NCBI GenBank assembly: GCA_944381555.1
Contig: CALWLL010000003.1
Location: 1-32,672 of the forward strand
From: an uncultured Agathobacter sp.
Lineage (GTDB): Bacteria; Bacillota; Clostridia; Lachnospirales; Lachnospiraceae
Length of the DNA stretch: 32,672 nucleotides
Direction of reading: 5' to 3'
A program made the position numbers and the translations under genes. Within the stretch, counting starts at the first letter, position 1; every line of letters begins with the position of its first letter. Shown piece by piece: positions 1 to 8,735 of the stretch. The notes below the pieces were generated by a model. The model was given only the letters and a program-made list of their open reading frames with translations. It had not been told where the DNA came from and ran no database searches.

Positions 1-1
1 A

Positions 2-133
2 ATATATGAGTGTGAGGATTGTACCGGTTGCCCATACCGCCAGGAATGTATGAAGAAAACAGAAGGAAACCGGACTGTGCGGCTGAACCAAGAGCTAACC
101 AGTTTCCACCAGGAAGTTATAGATAATTACTGA
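2..133 (+). CDS. IS1182-like transposase, C-terminal fragment (cut by window edge)
   Basis: An open frame enters from the left edge and ends at TGA 131-133, giving about 43 residues. The visible part holds a cysteine cluster (C-E-D-C-T-G-C-P followed by a fourth Cys) and then a polar tail with R-L-N. This resembles the C-terminal zinc-binding tail of IS1182-family DDE transposases. It is followed by non-coding sequence and a hairpin, so the stop looks natural. The start and the catalytic DDE domain lie outside the window, so it cannot be said whether the element is intact. Family assignment is by pattern only. Confidence 0.6.
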   Translation: MYECEDCTGCPYRQECMKKTEGNRTVRLNQELTSFHQEVIDNY

Positions 134-204
134 TTCCTATTTTAAGATAGGTCTATTAAAGTGTTTCCAAAAATGAAAGAAATACCTTGGATATACCAAA
201 GAAA

Positions 205-231
205 CTCCTGCCGTGCAATGCGCGGCAGGAG
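205..231. terminator. Hairpin, likely bidirectional terminator
   Basis: A perfect 9-bp GC-rich stem (CTCCTGCCG at 205-213 with CGGCAGGAG at 223-231) lies between two converging genes. On the minus strand it is followed by TTTCTTT, on the plus strand by TTCTTAATTTT. It could end both the transposase transcript and the zinc-ribbon gene at 294-743. Confidence 0.7.
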
Positions 232-293
232 CTTCTTAATTTTAGGGGAGTTTTTTTACAGCCCCGTTTGTTTTTATGTAGTCTTATAAGTAA

Positions 294-743
294 TTATTTT
301 AAGAATTTCAAATCTTTAATAATCGCCGGTTCTTTTGCTTTACCCTGACAAACCTGAACAAAGCAGATGATTCGGATGACAGTCAATGCAACAATTGCAA
401 CTACACCTACGATCAGTACGATACAAGTCCATGACAGCAATACTGTTACAGCTGCAGCTAACATCATAACAACATCAATTTTCAAAGATTGACGCACATG
501 AAATTTTGCATATGGTGATTCACCGGATGCAAGAAGCGCAATAATGACACCTATAACGCTCATGATATATGGGAGCATTGCAAATATTTTGTTATCCGAA
601 ATATCATTTGCAGAAAATTCTGCTGTGTGATCCGTCGGATCTACATAAACCTGTGGCTGCGGTCCTCCGGATGTTGGGGTTCCGCAACTCGGACAGAATG
701 CAACTCCTTCATTTAATTGTGCTCCACATTTTGAACATACCAT
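294..743 (-). CDS. Zinc-ribbon DUF4870-like membrane protein
   Basis: A 149-aa protein of unknown function. The N-terminus is a zinc ribbon (C3-x2-C6 and C17-x2-C20). A polar linker follows, then hydrophobic segments at about 53-72 and 90-131, which form two or three membrane helices. The stretch A-K-F-H-V-R-Q-S-L-K before the second segment matches the F-H-x-x-Q-S-L signature of DUF4870 proteins. The start has a good GGAGG site 8 bases upstream. The gene is monocistronic: a promoter candidate lies at 796-824 and a hairpin terminator at 205-231. The zinc ribbon should be cytoplasmic; no partner is evident. Confidence 0.8.
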   Translation of the reverse strand: MVCSKCGAQLNEGVAFCPSCGTPTSGGPQPQVYVDPTDHTAEFSANDISDNKIFAMLPYIMSVIGVIIALLASGESPYAKFHVRQSLKIDVVMMLAAAVTVLLSWTCIVLIVGVVAIVALTVIRIICFVQVCQGKAKEPAIIKDLKFLK

Positions 744-795
744 AACTAACTCCTCCTTTAATCCCCTTTTTATGTATATATTTTAACATATTATT

Positions 796-824
796 AATTT
801 AATACTTTTATGAGGAAGTGTCAA
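796..824 (-). promoter_or_regulatory. Sigma-A promoter for the zinc-ribbon gene
   Basis: On the minus strand a perfect TTGACA (819-824) is separated by 17 bp from TAAATT (796-801, 4 of 6 matches to TATAAT). Start of transcription would be near 789, about 45 bases before the ATG. The -35 box sits directly after the glucokinase stop codon. Confidence 0.5.
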
Positions 825-826
825 CT

Positions 827-1765
827 TTAATTCAGAATCATTTGCATACAGCCGTAAATTCCGGCGTCATTTCCCAGACTTGCCAACGCAAAACGCGTAT
901 CGCGGCATGCATGGAAGGAATTTCCCTGAAAATGTTCCCGAATCGTATCTACCAGAATAGCACCTGCTTTTGATACGCCACCGCCAATAACAATAATCTC
1001 CGGATTTACAACACACACCATATTTGAGAGTGCAGAACCTAAGATTTCGCCTACTTCATCCACTAACTCTTTGGCAATTTCATCTCCGGCTTTTGCCTCG
1101 TCAAAAATATCTTTCGCTGACAGCGCCTCAAACCGGCGGAGTGTTGTGTCATCTGAAGACTTTGCAAGCTTTCTCTTTGCCATTCTTACGATACCTGTAG
1201 CAGAAGTATACTGTTCCAAACAGCCATACTGTCCACAGTTGCAGGCTTCAATTTCATCCGGGTTTACTGTAATATGACCAATTTCGCCGCCTGCGCCGTT
1301 AAATCCGGCCACTACTTTTCCATCAACGATAATTCCACCGCCAACCCCGGTTCCAAGCGTTACCATAATAACATCCTTACATCCTTTTGCGCCGCCCTGC
1401 CACATTTCCCCTAATGCGGCAACATTGGCATCATTTCCAACCTTTACGCTTAAACCGGTAAGCGCTCCAAGTTCTTCCGCTACATTAAGAACACCCCAGC
1501 CTAGATTTACACAGCGGTTTACGACGCCATTGCCTAATACCGGTCCCGGCACACCAATGCCAATCCCCAAAACATCCTCTTTACGGATAGCTTCCTGCGC
1601 CAATTTGTTGTCAATGGCTTTCGCAATGTCTGATAAAATATTGCTTCCTCCGTTTGTTGTCTGGGTCTTAATCTCCCACTTATCAAGAAGTTTTCCACTT
1701 ATTTCAAAAAATCCCACTTTAATCGTCGTTCCACCAATATCAACACCAAATCCATACTTTTTCAT
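827..1765 (-). CDS. glcK: ROK-family glucokinase
   Basis: 312 aa, the usual length for bacterial ROK sugar kinases, which phosphorylate glucose with ATP in the cytoplasm to feed glycolysis. Visible motifs are the phosphate-binding D-I-G-G-T (9-13), the catalytic region G-N-D-A-N with Asp111, G-T-G-V-G-G-G (137-143), and the ROK zinc signature with His163 and the C-N-C-G-Q-Y-G-C-L-E block (Cys174, 176, 181). AAGGAG precedes the ATG. It starts 11 bp after the penicillin-binding protein gene and is probably co-transcribed with it. Closely related ROK kinases can prefer other hexoses, but the glucose assignment is the common one in Clostridia. Confidence 0.9.
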   Translation of the reverse strand: MKKYGFGVDIGGTTIKVGFFEISGKLLDKWEIKTQTTNGGSNILSDIAKAIDNKLAQEAIRKEDVLGIGIGVPGPVLGNGVVNRCVNLGWGVLNVAEELGALTGLSVKVGNDANVAALGEMWQGGAKGCKDVIMVTLGTGVGGGIIVDGKVVAGFNGAGGEIGHITVNPDEIEACNCGQYGCLEQYTSATGIVRMAKRKLAKSSDDTTLRRFEALSAKDIFDEAKAGDEIAKELVDEVGEILGSALSNMVCVVNPEIIVIGGGVSKAGAILVDTIREHFQGNSFHACRDTRFALASLGNDAGIYGCMQMILN

Positions 1766-1776
1766 ACTTTTTCTCC

Positions 1777-3930
1777 TTAATTATTGTCTATATTTGGTTC
1801 ATTTACCCCTTCATTTTCAGACGAAGCTTCCGTCTCTTGCAGACTCTTTCTTTCTGACCCTGTTTCCGTTTCTGTTTCCGTCTCTGTTTCCGTCTCTGTC
1901 TCTGTTTCCGGCGGATAATACTCTTCTGTAAAGCCATCGGAAAGTTCTGCATACGGAAGAAAATTAAGCGGCGTAAGACCTTCGTTTGCATAGGTCATAT
2001 ACTGCCTCCATATCCACGACGGATAGGTAGAGCCCTTCAAATCATCCACTTTCCTAGGTATATCACAGCCTACCCATACACTGGTTGTATAGTATCTTGT
2101 ATAACCTACAAACCATCCATCCTTATTACTGTTCGTTGTTCCGGTTTTGCCTGCGCATGGCATACCTTCTAGTTTTGCCTCCTGACCGGTGCCTTCTTCC
2201 ATAACAGATTGCAGTACGCTTGTCATCATCCGTGCTTCTGTTTCACCGTAGATTCTCTCGCCCTGCAAAGAAGACTCATACACCACATTTCCATCTGCAT
2301 CCACAATCTTCCTGATACATGTCGGAGTACGGTACACTCCATCATTCTCTAAGGTGGCATAAGCTGCGGCCATCTCTATAGGAGATACACCTTTTGTAAA
2401 GCCTCCTATGGATGTAGAAGGCACATAATCCGAATCCTTAATGTTAGCGAAATGCATATTCTTTAAATACTGTAAGCCCACCTCCGGTGTAATCTCGCTG
2501 TATACCTGCCATGCAACAGAGTTTAAAGATTTTGCCACTGCCTTGCGTATGGTAACTTCTCCGTAATAACGCTCTGCTGCCGGACCATTCTCAATCTCCC
2601 GGTCTACAACCAGTGTATCTGGATTTTTCCCAGTCTGAAAATACGGGGTATACACGCTAAGCGGCTTAATCGCACTTCCGGGCTGACGATAAGACTGATA
2701 TGCACGGTTTAGGGTGTAAAATCCCAAATTCTGGTCGCGGCCGCCTACAATTGCTACGACATATCCTGTTTCATTGTCAATCGATACCGCCGCACCCTGC
2801 ATCTGGAACACGCCCTCCTCATTAAGCTCTGCAAAACCCGCTAAGACGTCATCTACCGCCGTCTGAAGAGCCTCCTGCTTATCCAGTTCAATACTGGTAT
2901 AAATCTTATAGCCTTCTGCGTAAATCTGTTTCTGGCAGACAGAGTATAACTCATCATACTCCTCATCATATTGTTGCTTTTCCTCCTCCGAAGAAAAATA
3001 TTCCCGAAACTCAAAGCCCTGCATTTCCATCAACGCTCTGGTTGCACAATAATATACATATGTATCAACATAATTATTCCGCTGCGGCTTTTCGCTTGGC
3101 GCAGGATTTAACACAATTTCTTCCGCTACTGCCGCCGAATATTCCGCTTCATCTATCTTCCCGTCTTCATACATACTTTTTAAAATACGGTCGCGTCTGC
3201 TGAGTGTATTCTCAATATTTACAATCGGGTCATAGTAGGTCGGACTGTTGGGAATGGCGCATAAAAATGCGATCTGCGACAGGCTTAGTTCATCAAGTTC
3301 ACAACTGAAATAGCCCGTACAGGCAGCCTGAATCCCATAATATCCATTGGCAAAATAAATATTATTCAGATAAAATTCCATTATTTTATTCTTACTGTAT
3401 ATCTTTTCCAATTCGGCAGCGATAAACATCTCCTTGATTTTTCGCTCCCATCTCTTCCCGTTATCCAGATAAATATTTCTGGCAAGCTGCATGGTAATGG
3501 TGCTTCCCCCCTGCGACAACTCTCCGCTCTCCAAAATTGCTTTGGCTGAACGAATAATCGCCACCACATCAACACCATTGTGCTCATAAAATCTTTTATC
3601 CTCCACACTGACCATAGCCGTTACAAAATCCGGCGGAATATCTTCATAATCTACATAGTCAGCTTCCTTCTGCCCTTTGATATAAGAAATCACTTCTCCA
3701 TTGGCATCATATATTGTACCGGTTTGAGACGGAACAAAATATTTCTCATCTGAAGAGCGGACCAGTTCAATGGCCTCCTTACGAAGCTCTTGAATCTTTT
3801 CCGCATATCCTCCATAGTTATAATAAAAAACGATGCCCACAACAACTACTATGAGCAGTATTTGTATTTTAACAAGAAACCAGAAAAGACGATGTTTTTT
3901 CTTCTTCTTCTGTTTTTTCTCTTTTGTCAT
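1777..3930 (-). CDS. Class A penicillin-binding protein (PBP1A type)
   Basis: A bifunctional peptidoglycan synthase that polymerises lipid II (glycosyltransferase family 51) and cross-links stem peptides (transpeptidase), anchored by one N-terminal helix (about 17-38) after a Lys-rich cytoplasmic tail. Seen: glycosyltransferase motifs E-D-K-R-F-Y-E-H (catalytic Glu near 110) and G-G-S-T-I-T-M-Q; transpeptidase motifs S-A-I-K (Ser419, Lys422), S-L-N (468-470) and K-T-G-T (595-598). The C-terminus carries a run of Thr-Glu dipeptides (about 685-700) from a short DNA repeat. I chose ATG at 3930 (717 aa) because AGGAGAGG lies just upstream. A TTG at 3945 would be five codons longer, but that ribosome site would then be inside the gene. 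glcK follows in the same operon. Confidence 0.93.
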   Translation of the reverse strand: MTKEKKQKKKKKHRLFWFLVKIQILLIVVVVGIVFYYNYGGYAEKIQELRKEAIELVRSSDEKYFVPSQTGTIYDANGEVISYIKGQKEADYVDYEDIPPDFVTAMVSVEDKRFYEHNGVDVVAIIRSAKAILESGELSQGGSTITMQLARNIYLDNGKRWERKIKEMFIAAELEKIYSKNKIMEFYLNNIYFANGYYGIQAACTGYFSCELDELSLSQIAFLCAIPNSPTYYDPIVNIENTLSRRDRILKSMYEDGKIDEAEYSAAVAEEIVLNPAPSEKPQRNNYVDTYVYYCATRALMEMQGFEFREYFSSEEEKQQYDEEYDELYSVCQKQIYAEGYKIYTSIELDKQEALQTAVDDVLAGFAELNEEGVFQMQGAAVSIDNETGYVVAIVGGRDQNLGFYTLNRAYQSYRQPGSAIKPLSVYTPYFQTGKNPDTLVVDREIENGPAAERYYGEVTIRKAVAKSLNSVAWQVYSEITPEVGLQYLKNMHFANIKDSDYVPSTSIGGFTKGVSPIEMAAAYATLENDGVYRTPTCIRKIVDADGNVVYESSLQGERIYGETEARMMTSVLQSVMEEGTGQEAKLEGMPCAGKTGTTNSNKDGWFVGYTRYYTTSVWVGCDIPRKVDDLKGSTYPSWIWRQYMTYANEGLTPLNFLPYAELSDGFTEEYYPPETETETETETETETETGSERKSLQETEASSENEGVNEPNIDNN

Positions 3931-4005
3931 ATACCTCTCCTGCAAATATTACTATAGAATATTTTAGTCGCTTTTCTGATTATACGCAAGGTCAAAAAAC
4001 AATAC

Positions 4006-4554
4006 TTACTGCTCTAAATGGCGGCCTAAAAATGTTGCCGCAGTTTTTGCGATTTGGAGAATCAATTCGTCTTTATTTCGTGCGGTATCCTTGCTTAGAA
4101 TTACGATTGCGCCGATACTGTCTCCATTTGATAAAATGGTTGCGACTACTTGTCTTTCATAATTTTTTTCATCGCTTACGGTTACTTTTACCATATCGTT
4201 TTTCTCCCCTGCTGCAACCAGATTACTTCTTTTATCAATTGCAGACTGCATCTGGGCATCTAACGCTTTTCCATCAAATTCCTTTTTTCCTGTTCCTGCT
4301 GCGGAAATAATATAATCGCGGTCCGTAATGCATACTAATTCTCCTAAGACCTGGGCAAGACTTTCTGCAAGGCTTACCGCAAATTCACTTAACTCTCCTA
4401 CCGGCGAGTATTTTTTTAATAAAATCTCTCCCTCTCTGCTTGTAAATATCTCCATCGGGTCCCCTTCGCGGATTCGCATTGTTCTTCGGATTTCTTTTGG
4501 GATTACAATTCTGCCCAAATCATCTATTCTTCGTACAATTCCTGTAGCTTTCAT
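4006..4554 (-). CDS. spoVT: Stage V sporulation protein T
   Basis: 182 aa. An AbrB-type swapped-hairpin DNA-binding domain (1-50, with G-I-V-R-R-I-D-D-L-G-R-I-V-I-P-K-E) is followed by a GAF-like domain, the SpoVT architecture. In Bacillus, SpoVT is a forespore regulator that tunes sigma-G genes, so this organism probably forms spores. I chose ATG 4554 because AAAGGAG lies directly upstream. The ATG at 4575 has no ribosome site and falls in the hairpin at 4575-4634. The gene lies 75 bp upstream of the class A PBP gene. Its promoter is not obvious, because a strong hairpin occupies the upstream region. Confidence 0.93.
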   Translation of the reverse strand: MKATGIVRRIDDLGRIVIPKEIRRTMRIREGDPMEIFTSREGEILLKKYSPVGELSEFAVSLAESLAQVLGELVCITDRDYIISAAGTGKKEFDGKALDAQMQSAIDKRSNLVAAGEKNDMVKVTVSDEKNYERQVVATILSNGDSIGAIVILSKDTARNKDELILQIAKTAATFLGRHLEQ

Positions 4555-4574
4555 ATTTTCTCCTTTCGTTGGCA

Positions 4575-4634
4575 AAAATGCCTCTGCTTACATTTACTAG
4601 ATTTATGTCTAGTATCTGTAAGCAGAGGCATTTT
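4575..4634 (-). terminator. Strong intrinsic terminator after aroK
   Basis: An 18-bp perfect stem pairs 4575-4592 with 4617-4634, and an inner stem pairs ACTAGA 4596-4601 with TCTAGT 4608-4613. On the minus strand the descending arm ends in five Ts. It should end the galM-aroK operon. It stops only 20 bases before the spoVT start codon. Confidence 0.85.
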
Positions 4635-4659
4635 ATACCTTGAAAAATATATATTTCTC

Positions 4660-5169
4660 TTACCTGTCTTTCCCAATAATTTCTTCTGCTATCTGACTTT
4701 TGTCTTTTCCATCGGTTGAAATGACATTATCGGCGGCCTGTTCATAAATGTCTTGGCGCCGCTTCATTAACTGCGCTATGTACTCCACATTCATATTTCC
4801 GTTTAGTAGCGGTCTGTTCGTGCTGTAACGCACACGTTCAAAAATGGTTTCCGGTGTTGCGGTTAAAAAAACAACTGTTCCGTTTGCCTTCATTTTTGCT
4901 ACATTCTCCTCCCGAAGAACGGCTCCTCCTCCACAGGAAACAACAGCGCCGCCCTTCTTTGTAATACGTCCTATCAACGCACTTTCCAGATCACGGAAAT
5001 ACGTTTCTCCATACTTATCAAAAATCTCGTTAATGGTCAGACCTGCTTCCTGTTCAATCGTCTCGTCCATTTCAATCAGTTCTGCATTCAATTCCTCTGC
5101 AAGAATCTTGGCAATGGTACTTTTCCCAACACCCATAAACCCAATTAAAAATATATTTCTATTTTCCAT
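4660..5169 (-). CDS. aroK: Shikimate kinase
   Basis: 169 aa. It phosphorylates shikimate to shikimate 3-phosphate with ATP, step five of the shikimate pathway. Seen: Walker A loop G-F-M-G-V-G-K-S-T (10-18), the shikimate-binding D-E-T-I-E region near 34-40, the R-D-L-E segment, the C-G-G-G-A-V loop and the lid R-P-L-L arginine. Length is typical. The start codon lies inside the end of aroE (11-bp overlap), implying translational coupling. It is the last gene of the operon before the terminator. Confidence 0.95.
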   Translation of the reverse strand: MENRNIFLIGFMGVGKSTIAKILAEELNAELIEMDETIEQEAGLTINEIFDKYGETYFRDLESALIGRITKKGGAVVSCGGGAVLREENVAKMKANGTVVFLTATPETIFERVRYSTNRPLLNGNMNVEYIAQLMKRRQDIYEQAADNVISTDGKDKSQIAEEIIGKDR

Positions 5170-6031
5170 AAAAGCGTTCCTTTACTTCTTCTACCGGCAT
5201 ATCCTTCCCTGTAAACAATTTGAATGCAGACACCCCCTGCCACAGGAGCATACCCTTTCCGCCTACGCAGGTGCATCCGGCTGCTCTTGCATCCTTTAAC
5301 AACAGCGTTTCCTCTGGATTGTATACAATATCCACAACAACAAGCCCCGGACGAAGCGCAGACAAATCCTTTACCACACTCTGGTCATCCATCGGCTTCA
5401 TTCCGACAATTGTAGCGTTGACGAAAATATCCCCGGATTGCATTTCAGCCGTCATCTTATCTACATCATCAATATCGTATACATTTACCTTACATTCCGG
5501 GACGGCCGCTCTAATTTTCTCCGCCGTCTGTAAGGTTCTTTCGAAAAAAGCATCCTTTTTGTTGAAGATTACAATTTCTCTTGCGCCGTCCAATGCGCAC
5601 TGCACCTGAATCGCAGTTGCCGCACCGCCTCCGCCAGCCACAATAATCTTTTTGTCCTTAATATCTATGCCATGATCTTTTAAATTGTTTACAAAACCTT
5701 CTCCATCCGTAATATGACCTATCAGTTTTCCATCTTCATTTACAATGGTATTGACCGCCCCGATAATGCGGGCCGCAGGGGATAGTTCGTCCATATGACG
5801 GGCCGCCTCTACCTTATCCGGCATAGTCACATTCATTCCCCGCATATGAAAGAGCTTCATGGCGTCAAGTGCCGCCTTTACATCCTGTTCCTTTACATCA
5901 AATGCCACATATGCATAGTCCAATCCCAATCTCTCGAAACTATAATTGTACATCAGCGGCGATGCGGAATGCTCTACGGGAGAGCCAATCAGCGCTAATA
6001 ATCCGGTGTGTCCTGAAATTCTTTTTTCCAT
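5159..6031 (-). CDS. aroE: Shikimate dehydrogenase
   Basis: 290 aa. It reduces 3-dehydroshikimate to shikimate with NADPH. The N-terminal substrate domain has the S-A-S-P (22-25) serines, the catalytic Lys73 in N-V-T-M-P-D-K, Asn94 in G-A-V-N-T and Asp109 in T-D-G-E-G-F. The Rossmann domain has A-G-G-G-G-A-A (near 132). The C-terminus shows Q-G-V-S-A-F. It is translationally coupled to aroK. Variants of this family also oxidise quinate; the motifs here do not separate the two, but pairing with aroK favours a biosynthetic AroE. Confidence 0.94.
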   Translation of the reverse strand: MEKRISGHTGLLALIGSPVEHSASPLMYNYSFERLGLDYAYVAFDVKEQDVKAALDAMKLFHMRGMNVTMPDKVEAARHMDELSPAARIIGAVNTIVNEDGKLIGHITDGEGFVNNLKDHGIDIKDKKIIVAGGGGAATAIQVQCALDGAREIVIFNKKDAFFERTLQTAEKIRAAVPECKVNVYDIDDVDKMTAEMQSGDIFVNATIVGMKPMDDQSVVKDLSALRPGLVVVDIVYNPEETLLLKDARAAGCTCVGGKGMLLWQGVSAFKLFTGKDMPVEEVKERFYGK

Positions 6032-6078
6032 AATCGTATTCCTTCCTTTAAGTAAAAATCATGCCAGATACAGCTTCG

Positions 6079-7764
6079 CTATACATACTCCAATAATTCC
6101 AATGGTCTGTTTATAAGGATTCCCGCCTCATGGTCTATGAGAAATTCCTCATCACGAAATCCCCAAGTCACGGAAATACAGCGGACTCCTGCATTACGCG
6201 CTGTTAGAATGTCCACATCCGAATCTCCCACATATAATGCATGCTCCTTTTCCACTCCCAAAAGCTGTAATACCATATTCAGCATTTCCGGGTCCGGTTT
6301 TCTCTTACTTCCGGGAATTTCTCCCATAGCTACGTCTGTATATTCTGCAAAATACTTCTCATTGAGCGCTTTTACGCCTGCATCAAACTTGTTGGACAAA
6401 ATCGCCATTTTAATACCACGTCCACGCAGTTCATGCATCAATTCCATAATTCCTTCATATGGAGTCGTTTTTTCGTTACAATGCTCTTTGTAGTAACTTC
6501 TAAAATAAGCAAATACTTCTTCAAACTGTGGGTCTGCTTCTCCGTCAGGTACGGCGCGAATCATAAGTTTGCGCACACCGTTTCCTACAAAGGTACGAAC
6601 CTCTTCTAACGTTCTTACCGGCATCTTGTATTTTTCCAATGCCGCATTTACGGCATCCTTCAAATCCTCCAGAGTATCTAACAGAGTTCCGTCCAAGTCA
6701 AAAATAACCGCATCTATTGTTTCGCGCCCTTCAAAATAATCTACCATTTTATCCTCCAGAAGCGATTTGATGGCAGATATGGAAGGACGTTCTGTTCTTC
6801 CGTTCTCTCCTGTTTCCATTCTTGGTTCTGTACCAATCACGCGGCAATACGCTTCGTAGGCCTTTGAAAGCAGTTCCATTTGTAAAAAGCCGCCTGCTTT
6901 GACATCATGTCCTCCTCCGGAACCGATACCCATACAGATTTTTGCAGCCAGTTCATTCGCTTTAATCGTCTCTATACAGCTTCGTACAGATATCTTTACG
7001 CCATTTGGCAATACCGAGAAGACCAGACACACATCTACCGCATCTACCTCTAATACCAAATCACTGATAATGCCCAGAACATTTGGGTCGCAAGGACCTG
7101 TTTTCACTATTGCAAAACGATATTTCTCGTTATAGTCACAGCGGAGAAGCGCTGCCCCCGCCGTTTCTAGTTCTTCAATAGAAATATTGGAATTGCGGAG
7201 TTTAGTAATAAGTCCCGTATCAATATTGGCCTCATCCCGCAGCTGCATATCCTTCGGATGAAAAATTTCCTCAAAGCCGCCCGTATCTGTGTACAAGCCA
7301 TAATATAATGCTGTCGCAAGATTGCTATTGTCGTTTACTGCATACTTTTCTTCCTTAAGCATTTCCCATAGCAGAGTTGAACAGGAGCCTAAGTTACTGC
7401 GAACTTCGCTGAGAACGGGAAGTTTCTGACTGACACGATGATGGTCAATCACAGCCGCTTTTTTTGCCGGATACAATGTAACATTTCCTTCTCCATACTG
7501 GCAGTCTACCGTTACAAGGAGCTCCGCAGGCTCTGCCTCACTCATATTCCGCACATATTCAATTGGAATCTCTAATTCCTTTACCATCATTACCAGATTA
7601 CTTTTACGGATTATATTATATCCCCCATAGATTAGGGATACATTCTTCCCCTGCGCCTGCAAATAGATATATAATGCGTAACCGCTGGCAATCGCATCTG
7701 CATCCGGGTTATCATGGCACTGAATAACAATGTTGTTGTAATCCAATAACTCTGCTAGTCTCAC
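6079..7764 (-). CDS. Fusion: DHH-family phosphoesterase + HAD phosphatase
   Basis: 561 aa in one open frame. Residues 1-310 are a DHH/DHHA1 phosphoesterase: H-D-N-P-D-A-D-A (17-24), V-D-C-Q (86-89), D-H-H-R (107-110) and the DHHA1 loop G-G-G-H-D-V-K-A-G-G (283-292), as in NrnA-type nanoRNases/pAp phosphatases. After a linker (about 312-345), residues 349-561 are a HAD phosphatase of phosphoglycolate-phosphatase/PpaX type: D-L-D-G-T (Asp356/358), S-N-K, K-P-D-P, and V-G-D-S-D-V-D. Both halves keep their catalytic residues. An internal GGAGG at 6753-6757, five bases before Met340 (6747), could also start a separate HAD protein. The gene sits between the 2-hydroxyacid dehydrogenase and aroE in one operon. 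Substrates are unknown. Confidence 0.88.
   Translation of the reverse strand: MRLAELLDYNNIVIQCHDNPDADAIASGYALYIYLQAQGKNVSLIYGGYNIIRKSNLVMMVKELEIPIEYVRNMSEAEPAELLVTVDCQYGEGNVTLYPAKKAAVIDHHRVSQKLPVLSEVRSNLGSCSTLLWEMLKEEKYAVNDNSNLATALYYGLYTDTGGFEEIFHPKDMQLRDEANIDTGLITKLRNSNISIEELETAGAALLRCDYNEKYRFAIVKTGPCDPNVLGIISDLVLEVDAVDVCLVFSVLPNGVKISVRSCIETIKANELAAKICMGIGSGGGHDVKAGGFLQMELLSKAYEAYCRVIGTEPRMETGENGRTERPSISAIKSLLEDKMVDYFEGRETIDAVIFDLDGTLLDTLEDLKDAVNAALEKYKMPVRTLEEVRTFVGNGVRKLMIRAVPDGEADPQFEEVFAYFRSYYKEHCNEKTTPYEGIMELMHELRGRGIKMAILSNKFDAGVKALNEKYFAEYTDVAMGEIPGSKRKPDPEMLNMVLQLLGVEKEHALYVGDSDVDILTARNAGVRCISVTWGFRDEEFLIDHEAGILINRPLELLEYV
6745..6757 (-). promoter_or_regulatory. Internal ribosome binding site within the DHH-HAD gene
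   Basis: GGAGG (6753-6757) then ATAAA and ATG (6745-6747) lie in frame just before the HAD domain. Spacing and strength equal those of true starts in this window. Initiation here would give a 222-aa free HAD phosphatase. Confidence 0.4.
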
Positions 7765-7777
7765 ATTTTCTCCTTAA

Positions 7778-8713
7778 TTACTTTTCCATATATTCTTTAA
7801 TCTGACTATAAATTGTATCCATTAGTCTGTTTCTTGCTTCCACGCTTGCCCACGCAATATGAGGCGTGATAATCAGTTTTTCGCTGTCTTTAATCGAAAG
7901 AAGCGGATTGTCTGCACTCATTGGTTCCACACATAATACATCCAGACCTGCGGCAGCAATTAGACCTTCATTTAAGGCATCTGCCAAATCCTGCTCGATT
8001 ACGATTGGTCCTCTTCCAAGATTTAAGAAAATAGCCGACTTCTTCATCTTAGAGAACGCATCATAGTCCATCAGTCCCCGGGTATTTTCGTCCAATGGCG
8101 CATGTACGGACACCACATCCGATTGTGCCAGAAGCTCGTCAAATGTCACCCTCTCATAGTCTGGATTGCTGTTCTTCCCTGAGGTAGAATAATAGATTAC
8201 CCTGCACCCGAACAACTTTGCAATCTCTGCTACGCGTCTTCCAATGTTTCCTAATCCTACAATACCCCATGTCTTCCCATATAATTCATGAAATACATTA
8301 GAAAAATGCGTAAACATCACATCTTCAACGTATTTCCCGGATTTTACATATTCATCATAATAGCTTAGTTTTTCCATCAGATAAAACAACAGCGCAAAGG
8401 TATGCTGTGCTACGGTTTCTGTAGAATAGCCTGCCACATTACGCCATTCAATCCCACGCTTTTCCAAATATTCTTTGTCCAGATTATTTGTGCCTGTCGC
8501 AGTAACGCAAACCAGTTTCAGATGTTCTGCGTTACCGATAGACTTTTCATTAATTTCCACTTTGTTGATGATGACAACATCTGCATCCTTTGTTCTTTCT
8601 AGGGCTTCCTCCCGCGTGGAAAAATTATATTTTACCACATCACCCAAAGCATCAAACTTCGACATATCAATATCATCACCGATGGTTTTTGCATCTAAAA
8701 AAACAATTTTCAT
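7778..8713 (-). CDS. D-2-hydroxyacid dehydrogenase (NAD-dependent)
   Basis: 311 aa. It belongs to the D-isomer-specific 2-hydroxyacid dehydrogenases, which interconvert 2-keto acids and D-2-hydroxy acids in the cytoplasm. Seen: Rossmann loop G-L-G-N-I-G (153-158), catalytic Arg234 in L-G-R-G-P, Glu263 in C-V-E-P and His285 in T-P-H-I-A-W-A-S. Start chosen at ATG 8713, which begins the usual M-K-I-V-F-L-D. An ATG at 8818 would add 35 residues and run 83 bp into galM. Substrate (hydroxypyruvate/glycerate, lactate or other) cannot be read from sequence. Confidence 0.9.
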   Translation of the reverse strand: MKIVFLDAKTIGDDIDMSKFDALGDVVKYNFSTREEALERTKDADVVIINKVEINEKSIGNAEHLKLVCVTATGTNNLDKEYLEKRGIEWRNVAGYSTETVAQHTFALLFYLMEKLSYYDEYVKSGKYVEDVMFTHFSNVFHELYGKTWGIVGLGNIGRRVAEIAKLFGCRVIYYSTSGKNSNPDYERVTFDELLAQSDVVSVHAPLDENTRGLMDYDAFSKMKKSAIFLNLGRGPIVIEQDLADALNEGLIAAAGLDVLCVEPMSADNPLLSIKDSEKLIITPHIAWASVEARNRLMDTIYSQIKEYMEK

Positions 8714-8735
8714 ATCACTGATTCCTGTCTGAATT

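Noticed and set aside
1425-1931. Plus-strand frame opposite glcK and the PBP gene
   Set aside because: It spans two well-supported minus-strand genes and their junction, with no ribosome site or family pattern.
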